From an uncultured Bacteroidia bacterium (GTDB lineage Bacteria > Bacteroidota > Bacteroidia > Bacteroidales > UBA932), in the NCBI GenBank assembly GCA_902785825.1, contig CACZZZ010000001.1:118583-182582 (forward strand): DNA of 64,000 nt. The letters run 5' to 3'. Positions 24,727-32,809 of this stretch are shown one piece after another. The notes below the pieces were generated by a model. That model had not been told where the DNA came from. It saw nothing but the letters and a program-made list of their open reading frames with translations, and made no database searches. The stretch's first letter is position 1, and each line of letters opens with the position of its first letter. The translations under genes were made by a program, and so were the position numbers.

Positions 24727-26747
24727 GACGCGGATCCCTGGCTCTCTGGTTCTTCCTTATCTGTGGATCGTTTTCCGCTTCAGCACAGGACTCTACGGAT
24801 GTCTTCTCGCGGCATCTGCGTTTGAATGAGTCGATAGTCACATGGTTGACAGGCGAGAGCAAGCTGGGCGAGACTTCGACAGCTGTCAGTCTCTTGGATT
24901 TCAAAGAGTTGAGGTCAGTAGCCTCAGGGAATATAATCGACGCCATCTCCCGGGAGCCGGGAGTGAGTCAGGTCACCACAGGTTCCGGAATATCCAAGCC
25001 TGTTATCAGGGGCCTGGGCTACAACCGGGTCGTGGTCATCTCAGACGGCATACGTCAGGAAGACCAGCAGTGGGGAGATGAGCACGGGATCGAGGTGGAC
25101 GCCAATGGTGTTCATAATGTGGAGATAATAAAAGGCCCAGCCAGCCTGATGTATGGCTCGGACGCTTTGGCCGGAGTCATCATTTTCCATCCTGATCCCA
25201 ATATGGCTCCAGATTCATTCACGGCGGGCCTTTCTAGCGAGTATCAAAGCAACAGCGGCCTGGCGGCATATAGCCTCTACCATGCCGGTAACAGCGGCAA
25301 GATGTTTTGGGATGCCCGTTTTAGTGACAAATATGCCCATGCTTATCGTAATAGTGCCGATGGGCTTGTGCCTGGCTCGCAGTTCCGCGAGAGGGCTTTG
25401 ACCGGGAAAGTGGGAACCAACAGGAAATGGGGCTTCTCCCGTATGACGCTTGGATTATACCATTTGACACCGGGAATGATCGAGGGCTTTGAGGACGGTA
25501 TCCTTGCCGGCCCGACCGGTTATGGACTTGAGCTCCCTTTCCAGCATGTGCACCACTACAAAGCCTCATGGGACAATTCGATCCGGGTAGGTGAGGGAAG
25601 GATCAAAGCTCTTGTCGGCTTCCAGCAGAACCGCCGCCAGGAGTTCGAGGAAGAGGTGGACGAGGCGGAACTGGACTTCAAGCTTAACACTCTTAATTAT
25701 GATTTGAAATACATCTCGGGTGAGAACGCCGGTTGGAAATATTCAGCCGGTCTTGGCGGTATGTTCCAAACCAGCGACAATCTCGGTGAGGAGGTCCTGA
25801 TTCCGGCATACAACCTGTTCGACGCCGGGGTGTTCGCGACTGGCTCTAAACAACTCGGATTGTTCCATCTATCCGGGGGACTGCGAGGTGACATCAGGCA
25901 TCTGCATTCTTTTTCCCTTGAGGACAAGTTCGTTGACTTCACCAGGAATTTCCAGGGTATCACAGGCAGTTTCGGCGTTGTCTTCGCACCTGTCAAGAAC
26001 TTGAATATCAGGGCGAATGTCGCCCGCGGTTTCCGCACTCCGAACCTTAGTGAGCTTGCCTCTAACGGTGTCCACGAAGGGACTGTACGTTACGAGGTCG
26101 GCAACAATGACCTGAATCCCGAGTTCAGTCTCCAGGGCGATCTCGGTATGGATTGGACTACCGAGCACTTCTTCTTCACGGTCGCGGCCTTCCGCAACAA
26201 GATAGACAACTACATTTTCGCCGAAAAAACCGGGGAAGTCGCTGAGGATCACGATGTTTATGCCTACACTTCCGGAGAAGCCCTGCTGCGCGGCCTTGAG
26301 GCTTCCGTGGATTTCCACCCTATCCATAGTCTCCACATAGGGACTTCATATTCGTTTGTCCGTGGCACTTCCGGCGACGGTGACCTCCCGCTGATCCCGG
26401 CTCCAAGGATAAGCGGAGAATTGAAATGGGAAATCACTCATGACGGGAAGGTGTTGAATAATAATTATGTATCTTTGCGGATAGACAGGCATTTCTCCCA
26501 GGATCATTTCCTCCCCGGAACCGAGACAGCCACTGAAGGTTACACCTTGGTCGGAGTTTCCGCTTCCACGGAGGTTATGCGGAAGGGGAAAAGGATCGCG
26601 ACAGTCAGCCTTATAGCGGACAATTTGACGGATGAGGTTTATTTCGATCATCTCAGCAGGCTGAAGTATGTCGGGATCCACAACCCGGGCCGCAATGTGA
26701 CCCTGAAACTGGAACTGCCTCTCTTAGATTGGACTAGAAATAGATAG
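24723..26747 (+). CDS. TonB-dependent receptor, ZnuD-like
   Basis: 674 residues: signal peptide, plug domain (LDFKELRSVASGNIIDAISR, GISKPVIRGLGYNRVVVISD, the motif EDQQWGDEHGIEVDANGVHN, IIKGPASLMYGSDALAGVI) and 22-strand barrel ending NLTDEVYFDHLSRLKYVGI and LKLEL. The EDQQWGDEHG plug motif recalls ZnuD-type receptors for zinc or haem, so metal uptake is the best guess. There is no SusC-type N-terminal carboxypeptidase-like domain, which argues against a glycan system. ATGA overlap with DUF4491; a rhodanese-hydrolase fusion follows 10 bases later. Confidence 0.88.
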   Translation: MRRGSLALWFFLICGSFSASAQDSTDVFSRHLRLNESIVTWLTGESKLGETSTAVSLLDFKELRSVASGNIIDAISREPGVSQVTTGSGISKPVIRGLGYNRVVVISDGIRQEDQQWGDEHGIEVDANGVHNVEIIKGPASLMYGSDALAGVIIFHPDPNMAPDSFTAGLSSEYQSNSGLAAYSLYHAGNSGKMFWDARFSDKYAHAYRNSADGLVPGSQFRERALTGKVGTNRKWGFSRMTLGLYHLTPGMIEGFEDGILAGPTGYGLELPFQHVHHYKASWDNSIRVGEGRIKALVGFQQNRRQEFEEEVDEAELDFKLNTLNYDLKYISGENAGWKYSAGLGGMFQTSDNLGEEVLIPAYNLFDAGVFATGSKQLGLFHLSGGLRGDIRHLHSFSLEDKFVDFTRNFQGITGSFGVVFAPVKNLNIRANVARGFRTPNLSELASNGVHEGTVRYEVGNNDLNPEFSLQGDLGMDWTTEHFFFTVAAFRNKIDNYIFAEKTGEVAEDHDVYAYTSGEALLRGLEASVDFHPIHSLHIGTSYSFVRGTSGDGDLPLIPAPRISGELKWEITHDGKVLNNNYVSLRIDRHFSQDHFLPGTETATEGYTLVGVSASTEVMRKGKRIATVSLIADNLTDEVYFDHLSRLKYVGIHNPGRNVTLKLELPLLDWTRNR

Positions 26748-26757
26748 AAACCTGAAT

Positions 26758-27807
26758 ATGAATAAGTTGTTCTCTGTTTTTATGGCATTCTCACTTTTTG
26801 GGCTCTTCTCTTGCGGAGCGTCAGTGAATAATCTCGATGTCGATGGTTTTGCCGGCAAGGTTGAGGATTTCCCTGCCGTGAGGCTGATCGATGTACGCAC
26901 TCCTGAGGAATATTCCCAAGGCCATCTTGTCGGGGCCGTCAACTACGACTGGTACGATTCGACCTTTGTGGATAAAGTCTCCGCCGCCTATGACAAGAAC
27001 GCGCCCTTGTACATCTATTGCAGGAGCGGAAAAAGGGCCTCAGAGGCCGCCGCGGCATTGGACAAGGCCGGTTTCGAGGTGTTTAATCTCAAAGGAGGCT
27101 ATCTGGCTTGGACAGAGGCCGGGAAGCCCGTGACGAAATATGAGGTGGAGCGGTTCAGAACCGTTTCCGGCAAGCCTGTTGACATTACCCTTATAAAGCA
27201 CGGCTCCCTGGCGATCTGTTATGATGGTCTCACTATCCATATCGATCCAGTCTCCGGATTGGGTAAGCCGACCGATTACTCCTCAGAGTTTCCCAAGGCC
27301 GATGTCATCCTTGTGACGCACGAGCATGGGGACCATCTGGAGGATGCTACCATAGCTACCCTCACTGGTGAGAACACTACCCTGATTCTCAATCAGACCA
27401 GCCGGGATAAGATTGGTAGGGGAGAGGTGATCCGCAATGGGGAGACGAGGCAACTTTGCGAGGGTAAAATCAAGTTGGAAGCAGTTCCGGCGTACAACAC
27501 CACTCCTGGTCGTGAGAAATTCCATCCCAAGGGTAACGGCAACGGTTATGTTTTAACTATCGACGGCCTGCGCGTCTATGCGGCGGGGGACACTGAGGAC
27601 ATTCCGGAAATGGCTGACCTTAAGGATATTGATGTGGCCTTCCTGCCAGTTAACCAGCCTTACACCATGACTGTGGACCAATGCGTCTCGGCTGCTAAGG
27701 CTTTCGAGCCCAAGGTGCTGATTCCTTATCACTTCAGCCAAACAGACATAACACCGATTCCGAGACGCCTTCCCGGAATCGATGTCCGTCTCCGCGACAT
27801 GCGGTAG
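26758..27807 (+). CDS. Rhodanese / metallo-beta-lactamase-fold fusion lipoprotein
   Basis: 349 residues. Lipoprotein signal (lipobox LFSC). Residues 30-130 are a rhodanese domain with VRLIDVRTPEEYSQGHLVGA and the active-site loop YCRSGKRASEAA containing the sulfur-accepting Cys. Residues 140-349 are a metallohydrolase of the UPF0173 type: IHIDPVSG, VTHEHGDHLEDA (HxHxDH metal site), AAGDTEDIPEM and VLIPYHFSQTD. The pair resembles persulfide-handling enzymes in domain content, with the order reversed and exported. It follows a metal-type TonB receptor. Substrate unknown. Confidence 0.87.
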   Translation: MNKLFSVFMAFSLFGLFSCGASVNNLDVDGFAGKVEDFPAVRLIDVRTPEEYSQGHLVGAVNYDWYDSTFVDKVSAAYDKNAPLYIYCRSGKRASEAAAALDKAGFEVFNLKGGYLAWTEAGKPVTKYEVERFRTVSGKPVDITLIKHGSLAICYDGLTIHIDPVSGLGKPTDYSSEFPKADVILVTHEHGDHLEDATIATLTGENTTLILNQTSRDKIGRGEVIRNGETRQLCEGKIKLEAVPAYNTTPGREKFHPKGNGNGYVLTIDGLRVYAAGDTEDIPEMADLKDIDVAFLPVNQPYTMTVDQCVSAAKAFEPKVLIPYHFSQTDITPIPRRLPGIDVRLRDMR

Positions 27808-27812
27808 GATTC

Positions 27813-29135
27813 TTAGAAAATATAGTTCAGACCGACGTTGACTCCGATATTGCCATCGTTCGGATCCAGGCACTTCCCGACCTCGAAGTTGATGTTGAAG
27901 TTCTGGTTCATGATGATGTGCAGTCCAGCTCCGACTCCCATGTGCAATTTCTCTGCCTGGGAAGTGTAGAAATCAGCAGCGGTGTACTCCTTGCCGTCAA
28001 CTTTGGCGACGACAGTCTTGTCTCCAAGAAGGCTCTTCATCTCCTCCTCTCTGTAGGGGCTGACAATCATTCCCGCGTCGAAGAACGGATTGGTCGCCAG
28101 GGTCCAGTTCTGGTTGATCCAGCGGAACTTGGCGAAACTCCAACGAAGCTCGAAATTGGACCAGGCATAGCTATTTCCCATCAGACGGTTGGAAGTCGTG
28201 CCTCGGACCGTGCAAGTCGAACCGAGTCCTTCGGTGTTGATCTGCTTCATGTTCAGCGACTGGATGCTTTGGAGCAGATAGTATGGAGCGTTCCCGGCCA
28301 CAAGACCCTGATAGGCGAGATGATACCCGAAGGTCAGCCTGTTCTGGACTACGGGGAAGAACTGCTTCCAGTGGGCGGCCAGTTTGAGGTAACTGTTGTC
28401 GTGCTTGGAGATGATGTCCGGCGAGCCGAAGGCATATACCTCCAGATTAGCTCCCCTGGAGGGGTTGTTCTCATGGTCGCGACTGTCATAGACCACTCCG
28501 GCCTTGAATTCAAGGTGCTGTCCGCCAGTTATTTCCTTTTGTGGGATCACATTATGGACGACGTAAAGGTCGTATAGGGAAAGGTCGTTCATCGCGTCCA
28601 GCCCCTTGTTCTTCGCGTGTCCGGTGTTCATGTTCCAGTAGGTGATTCCGCCAGCCCATCCCCACTTGCTGTCCCCGAATGTGCCTTGGAGGCAGGTCAT
28701 GACGCGGAAGATGTCCCTTCTCATCAGGAAGAATCCCTGTCCTCCGTCCGTAATCCCGTCAAGTTCAGGGATGTACAGGGAGGATGCACCGTTGAATCCG
28801 TAGAAGGAATATGTCTTGTTTCCGAAATATGAGACCGCGGCCGAAACCCTCAAGCCGGGGATCAGATATTTGCTGTCGAAGAAGCTGTGCAGCACCGTAT
28901 TGCCCTTAGAATATTGCGAGACTTCGACATTTGCCTTCCACATGTACTCCGGGTAGGTGGATCCGTCACCGTACCAGTAGATGTCGGTTAGGGCGCCATA
29001 ATGCCAACCCAGGTCAGACGAATACCCCACTGCGGGTAGCGGTCCGAAGTTCAGGCCGGTCTTGGTGACCTCTTGAGCGTTCGAATAAAGGAAGCAACCC
29101 ATCATTATGGTCGCGATCAGAATGGTTTTTTTCAT
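27813..29135 (-). CDS. BamA/TamA-like outer-membrane barrel protein
   Basis: 440 residues from ATG 29135 (ATGA overlap with the upstream acyltransferase gene; ATG 29153 is an alternative). Signal peptide (ILIATIMMGCFLYSNAQ), no POTRA repeats, and a 16-strand-like barrel. The conserved Omp85 piece VYDSRDHENNPSRGANLEVY and the terminal NIGVNVGLNYIF are seen. Proteins of this short kind are often called patatin-like or surface-antigen barrel proteins; they may carry lipids or proteins. Third gene of a minus-strand unit. Confidence 0.8.
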   Translation of the reverse strand: MKKTILIATIMMGCFLYSNAQEVTKTGLNFGPLPAVGYSSDLGWHYGALTDIYWYGDGSTYPEYMWKANVEVSQYSKGNTVLHSFFDSKYLIPGLRVSAAVSYFGNKTYSFYGFNGASSLYIPELDGITDGGQGFFLMRRDIFRVMTCLQGTFGDSKWGWAGGITYWNMNTGHAKNKGLDAMNDLSLYDLYVVHNVIPQKEITGGQHLEFKAGVVYDSRDHENNPSRGANLEVYAFGSPDIISKHDNSYLKLAAHWKQFFPVVQNRLTFGYHLAYQGLVAGNAPYYLLQSIQSLNMKQINTEGLGSTCTVRGTTSNRLMGNSYAWSNFELRWSFAKFRWINQNWTLATNPFFDAGMIVSPYREEEMKSLLGDKTVVAKVDGKEYTAADFYTSQAEKLHMGVGAGLHIIMNQNFNINFEVGKCLDPNDGNIGVNVGLNYIF

Positions 29136-30346
29136 ATTTTTTGAATTTGACATTTAGAGTATGATTCTTTCAGTTTTTTATGACCCATCGCCAGTCTGAT
29201 GTCAGAAAGCAGGATGCGCCCCCGCTCCAGAGCCTCATAGAAAATGCTGTGGGACCAGAATGACAAAAGGAAAGCGATAAGCGCCACCTTGAATGGCAGG
29301 AAAATGAAGAAAACGACAGCCCAGATGATCATCAGCAAGGGCATCAGCGCGAACTTGACTCCGAAACGGGCGGTCCTGACAAAGGCCTTATCCTCGATGC
29401 TGTTCGCCAAGTAAGCGGAAATAAGCCACATTGGAGCCGCCGCCACCGCGGCGAAAAGAATTAGCGGAAGAAACAGCAGGAACACAATGCCTTTCCCTGC
29501 GGTCAGGAGAAGGTTCCCGCCTTCTCGGAATGAGAGGAAGGACAATTTCTCATCTCTACGCTCGGCGTCGAATCTCCCCGCGTCCCTTATCTTCTCCTTA
29601 TCGGCGGCCATGGCGGCTTCCTTTCCGGACATTTTGGTCAAGGCCCACCGGCCATCGTAAGTCCAGTCGTCGGGGAGGCAGGTGATTAGGGAGGAGAGCC
29701 GGCCCTTGAGTGTATCTAATATGTGTCTATATACCTGGCTCTCAATCATTTCCGGATTTGAGGAAACGAATTCGGTCACATTGATCGCCTTCCCGTAGCG
29801 GATAGTGAGCGGGGTCTTGATCCGGTAGTAGTCCTGATATTCAAGACCTACGGGGACTATATAGACAGGCTTGCGGTCTCCGAACCGCTCGTTTGCCGCG
29901 AGGGCCGTCCGGACAATCCCTTTCTTCAACGGAAGAAGGGAGTGCATGGTTCGGTGGGAGCCTTCGCAGAACATGCAGTATCTCATCCCATGATCCAGAC
30001 AATCAACAACTTCCTCAATAGTGGCTCTGTTGTCCAGGACAGCTTTGGCGCCATCACGGGCTCTCGGGAGGGGGAGTATCTTAAGGAAGCGGAGTATCTT
30101 TCTGACCAGTGGCTTGCGGAACACGTCCGCCCTGGCTCCGAAGAGTGTGGCGTCCTTCCAGTCCTGCAGGATGACAAGGGCGTCCATCACTGTATTGCAA
30201 TGGTTTGGAGCCAGGATGACCGCTCCATCGGTGGGCACGTTCTCTTTCCCTTCGGAGCATATGTTATTGAACATGCTTCGGATAGCATCGTCGCACCAAA
30301 TCCTCGCAAGGGAATATCTCCAGTCCTTATCGTAAAGCGCCCCCAT
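29132..30346 (-). CDS. PlsC-like 1-acylglycerol-3-phosphate acyltransferase
   Basis: 404 residues. The acyltransferase domain covers residues 1-230: the catalytic NHxxxxD motif is in LAPNHCNTVMDALVI, followed by FRKPLVRKILRFLKILP, FCEGSHRTMHSLLPLKKG (the EGxR-like motif) and VPVGLEYQDYY. The C-terminal part has paired membrane helices (KGIVFLLFLPLILFAAVAAA and FALMPLLMIIWAVVFFIFLP). It likely acylates a lysophospholipid at the inner membrane. It lies 7 bases after the symporter gene and overlaps the barrel-protein gene. Confidence 0.87.
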   Translation of the reverse strand: MGALYDKDWRYSLARIWCDDAIRSMFNNICSEGKENVPTDGAVILAPNHCNTVMDALVILQDWKDATLFGARADVFRKPLVRKILRFLKILPLPRARDGAKAVLDNRATIEEVVDCLDHGMRYCMFCEGSHRTMHSLLPLKKGIVRTALAANERFGDRKPVYIVPVGLEYQDYYRIKTPLTIRYGKAINVTEFVSSNPEMIESQVYRHILDTLKGRLSSLITCLPDDWTYDGRWALTKMSGKEAAMAADKEKIRDAGRFDAERRDEKLSFLSFREGGNLLLTAGKGIVFLLFLPLILFAAVAAAPMWLISAYLANSIEDKAFVRTARFGVKFALMPLLMIIWAVVFFIFLPFKVALIAFLLSFWSHSIFYEALERGRILLSDIRLAMGHKKLKESYSKCQIQKI

Positions 30347-30353
30347 TCTGGCC

Positions 30354-31301
30354 TCAAACTTTCTTGTCTTTCAAATTGAATATTGTGGAGATCGTGAGTC
30401 CGGAGATTATGTGCCATATACCCCACCAAGCTGTTATCACCAGCATTCCTCCATGAGGAGGGAACCCCGCGAAGATCGGAGTTCCAAGCAATAGCACCAA
30501 GCCTAATCCTGAATTCTGGATTCCTGTCTCAATAGTGAGAGTCCGTCTGTCCCGGAAAGGAACCTTGAAGACCGTACCGGTTCCAAATCCGATTCCCAAA
30601 GCCAGCAGATTATGGATAAGCACTACCAGGAATATGTATTTGACGCACTTTAGGAAAGCCTTCAGGTTGCCTGCGAAGGAAAGAATCACCATCGCTATGA
30701 AAAACAGGATCGAGAGCCACTGGAAAGGCTTTTTCATTCTCTCCGCCACCTTCGGCAGGAAATGGGATGACAGGATTCCGAGGGTGAGGGGTATCCCGAG
30801 CAGGATGAATATGGTCTTGAAAACATCCCAAAGCGGGATAACTAATTTCGGTACTTCGGTGGCTATCTTGGCGGTGTGGAGGTAAAGGTTGCCCCAGATG
30901 TAGAAGTTCGCCGGGGTGAGGATGACCGCCAAGGCCGTGCTGATCGCGGTCAGCGAGACCGAGAGCTCCACGTTGGCCTTCGACAGGGAAGACATGAAAT
31001 TGGAGATGTTTCCACCGGGGCAAGATGCCACCAGGATCATTCCCAGCCCCATCATCGGGGATATCCAAGGTCCCATCAGGATGGCCAGCAGAAATGTGAA
31101 TGCGGGCAGCAGAACGAGCTGGCATAACATGCCGAGGAGAACTGATTTGGGCTTTTTGAATACCTCGGCGAAGATTCGGGGATTGATGCCGAGGGCGACA
31201 CCGAACATGACAAAAGCCAACACGATGTTGATCGTGTTCATGCCTCCTGCGTTAAGGGTGACATTGATGCTGTCGATTTGCGCTGCTGTCTGTGGGCTCA
31301 T
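30354..31301 (-). CDS. Bile acid:sodium symporter (BASS) family
   Basis: 315 residues from ATG 31301; the longer frame to 31370 runs through the tRNA-Asn and terminator and is rejected. About ten helices with the family signatures MFGVALGINPRIFAE, GLGMILVASCPGGNISNFM, SLSKANVELSVSLTAIST and TIETGIQNSGLGLVLLLGTP, the crossed-helix sodium/substrate site. Homologues carry bile acids or organic anions such as pantoate and 2-keto acids. Host-gut bile acid transport should not be assumed. Confidence 0.9.
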   Translation of the reverse strand: MSPQTAAQIDSINVTLNAGGMNTINIVLAFVMFGVALGINPRIFAEVFKKPKSVLLGMLCQLVLLPAFTFLLAILMGPWISPMMGLGMILVASCPGGNISNFMSSLSKANVELSVSLTAISTALAVILTPANFYIWGNLYLHTAKIATEVPKLVIPLWDVFKTIFILLGIPLTLGILSSHFLPKVAERMKKPFQWLSILFFIAMVILSFAGNLKAFLKCVKYIFLVVLIHNLLALGIGFGTGTVFKVPFRDRRTLTIETGIQNSGLGLVLLLGTPIFAGFPPHGGMLVITAWWGIWHIISGLTISTIFNLKDKKV

Positions 31302-31318
31302 GTGAATCACAATTGCCA

Positions 31319-31326
31319 CAAATATA
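31319..31326 (-). promoter_or_regulatory. Possible -7 box for symporter unit
   Basis: TATATTTG on the minus strand, 17 bases before ATG 31301. No well-spaced -33 box is seen, because that position is occupied by the terminator stem of tRNA-Asn. Confidence 0.35.
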
Positions 31327-31356
31327 CAAAAAAACAAGCACTCGGAAGTGCTTGTT
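31327..31356 (-). terminator. Intrinsic terminator after tRNA-Asn
   Basis: Perfect 10-base stem AACAAGCACT (31333-31342) with AGTGCTTGTT (31347-31356), four-base loop, then a T-run on the minus strand (31327-31334). Confidence 0.88.
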
Positions 31357-31362
31357 CTCTTG

Positions 31363-31436
31363 CTCCTCAAGTAGGACTTGAACCTACGACCCCCTGATTA
31401 ACAGTCAGGTGCTCTAACCAACTGAGCTATTGAGGA
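31363..31436 (-). tRNA. tRNA-Asn (anticodon GUU)
   Basis: A 74-base cloverleaf on the minus strand. Acceptor TCCTCAA pairs with TTGAGGA, D arm TAGCTCAGTTGGTTAGAGCA, anticodon stem-loop CTGACTGTTAATCAG with GTT, T arm GTAGGTTCAAGTCCTAC. CCA is not encoded. Confidence 0.96.
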
Positions 31437-31459
31437 AGGTTAGTTCCCTTTCGGGATTG

Positions 31460-31490
31460 CAAAGGTACAACAAAAAGACATTTATCCAAA
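31460..31490 (-). promoter_or_regulatory. Promoter of tRNA-Asn
   Basis: On the minus strand TTTG (31487-31490), 19-base spacer, TACCTTTG (31460-31467); an exact consensus match 23 bases before the tRNA. Confidence 0.75.
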
Positions 31491-31512
31491 TTTTTTTGAA
31501 TGTTTTTTTACG

Positions 31513-31520
31513 TATATTTG
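31513..31520 (+). promoter_or_regulatory. -7 box before HU-like gene
   Basis: TATATTTG, 22 bases before ATG 31543. Upstream sequence is a T-rich run without a clear -33 at the right spacing. Confidence 0.45.
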
Positions 31521-31542
31521 TGTACTAATCCTTTCAAAAGAG

Positions 31543-32211
31543 ATGGACATTGACCTCTTTTCCGACATAGTCAAAGACTTGATCCTTGACAATGATGAAG
31601 TTACGTTACCGGGACTGGGGACGTTCGTCTCGGAATTGGTTCCCTCAACTTTTTCAGACAAAGGGTACACAATCAATCCTCCCTATCGTCGCCTTTCTTT
31701 CCGCCAGCGCTGGAATGAGAAAGACAGCCTGTTGGTTGATTTCTATTCCGAAACTAACGGGATAGACAAGTCGCAGGCCTCAGACATAATCAATGAGTTC
31801 GTCTCAGGACTAAAGGAAACCCTTCAGTCCAAGAAACTTATCGTTTTGCCTGGGCTTGGCCGCCTGAGAGCCACTAAGGAGAACACCTTCTTTTTCATCG
31901 CTGACGAGGATCTGGACATCTATCCTTATGGTTTCGGCTTGGAACCGGTGTCCCTGAAGACCCATGAGGAGACTCCGGAGGAGGTTTCCGCCGCGGTACA
32001 AGAGCTTCATGACGCATTGGCGGTTGTGGAAGTGACTGAGCCAGAGCCTGAGCCTGAGCGGAAAAGGGAGCCTTGGCTTGCCGCCGCGCTTTGGGTCGCC
32101 GCCTCGGTTGTGCTTTTCCTGGGACTCTTTATGCTTTTTGCCAGAATAGCGCCCGATCTCACGGATAAGCTCCTATACTCTGAAGAAGAACTGAGGATCA
32201 TTAATTATTGA
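31543..32211 (+). CDS. HU-CCDC81-like domain membrane protein
   Basis: 222 residues. Two HU/IHF-like halves related to the bacterial CCDC81 domains: EVTLPGLGTFVSELVPSTF, PPYRRLSFRQRW and then DKSQASDIINEFVSGLKETL, KLIVLPGLGRLRATKENTFF. An acidic linker (EPEPEPERKREP) leads to one membrane helix (LAAALWVAASVVLFLGLFML) near residue 185. Bacteroidota proteins of this kind are thought to link the envelope with DNA or with peptidoglycan-binding SPOR partners, but no function is proven and no SPOR domain is present here. Seven bases before the Nudix gene. Confidence 0.8.
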   Translation: MDIDLFSDIVKDLILDNDEVTLPGLGTFVSELVPSTFSDKGYTINPPYRRLSFRQRWNEKDSLLVDFYSETNGIDKSQASDIINEFVSGLKETLQSKKLIVLPGLGRLRATKENTFFFIADEDLDIYPYGFGLEPVSLKTHEETPEEVSAAVQELHDALAVVEVTEPEPEPERKREPWLAAALWVAASVVLFLGLFMLFARIAPDLTDKLLYSEEELRIINY

Positions 32212-32218
32212 GAATCAA

Positions 32219-32809
32219 ATGTTTGAATTAATATATCCGGTAGATCCCGCCCCTCTTCTCCCGCTCCCGAGTTCAGACAAGCCGGGATTGCGGCCGACCA
32301 AGGGAGCCGAGATGCTTCCTGTCGTTGAGGAGAATGGTCTTGTGATAGGTCAGGCTCCCAGGAAAATGGTCCATTCAGGACTGAAACTGCTTCATCCTGT
32401 CGTGCATCTCCATATACTGAACCGTTCTGGAGAACTCTTTTTGCAGAAAAGGTCCATGTCAAAGGATCTCCTGCCCGGGAAGTGGGATACTGCTGTCGGC
32501 GGACATGTCGATTATGGGGAACTGCTGGAGACGGCCTTGTACAGGGAAGCGTCTGAAGAGCTCTCTTTCAGCGCTTTCAATCCAATCTACCTTAAGACGT
32601 ATCTTTGGGAAAGCTCGACAGAGAAAGAGCTCGTCAATGTCTTCGCGGCTGTCGGCAATTTCAAGATAGATGTCTCGAACGAGGAGGTCTCTGAATGCCG
32701 TTACTGGTCCATGGAGGAGATTGCCTCCTCAATCGGCGCCGGGGTTTTCACTCCTAATTTCGAACATGAGTTCTCAATGTTGAGTAAAACCCTTCTGGCT
32801 CTTTTGTGA
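32219..32809 (+). CDS. Nudix hydrolase
   Basis: 196 residues with the full Nudix box GHVDYGELLETALYREASEE (GX5EX7REXXEE) that binds magnesium and a diphosphate substrate. The surrounding pattern (VHLHILNRSGELFLQKRS, PGKWDTAVGG, YLWESSTEKELVNVF) is that of the isopentenyl-diphosphate-isomerase-like Nudix group. Substrate unknown. Its stop overlaps the start of the HIT/SpoIID fusion, and the genes after it deal with peptidoglycan fragments, so a nucleotide-sugar substrate is possible. Confidence 0.9.
   Translation: MFELIYPVDPAPLLPLPSSDKPGLRPTKGAEMLPVVEENGLVIGQAPRKMVHSGLKLLHPVVHLHILNRSGELFLQKRSMSKDLLPGKWDTAVGGHVDYGELLETALYREASEELSFSAFNPIYLKTYLWESSTEKELVNVFAAVGNFKIDVSNEEVSECRYWSMEEIASSIGAGVFTPNFEHEFSMLSKTLLALL

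Noticed and set aside
31301..31370. N-terminal extension of the BASS symporter
   Set aside because: It would read through the tRNA-Asn 3' end and its terminator; ATG 31301 starts a normal family N-terminus.
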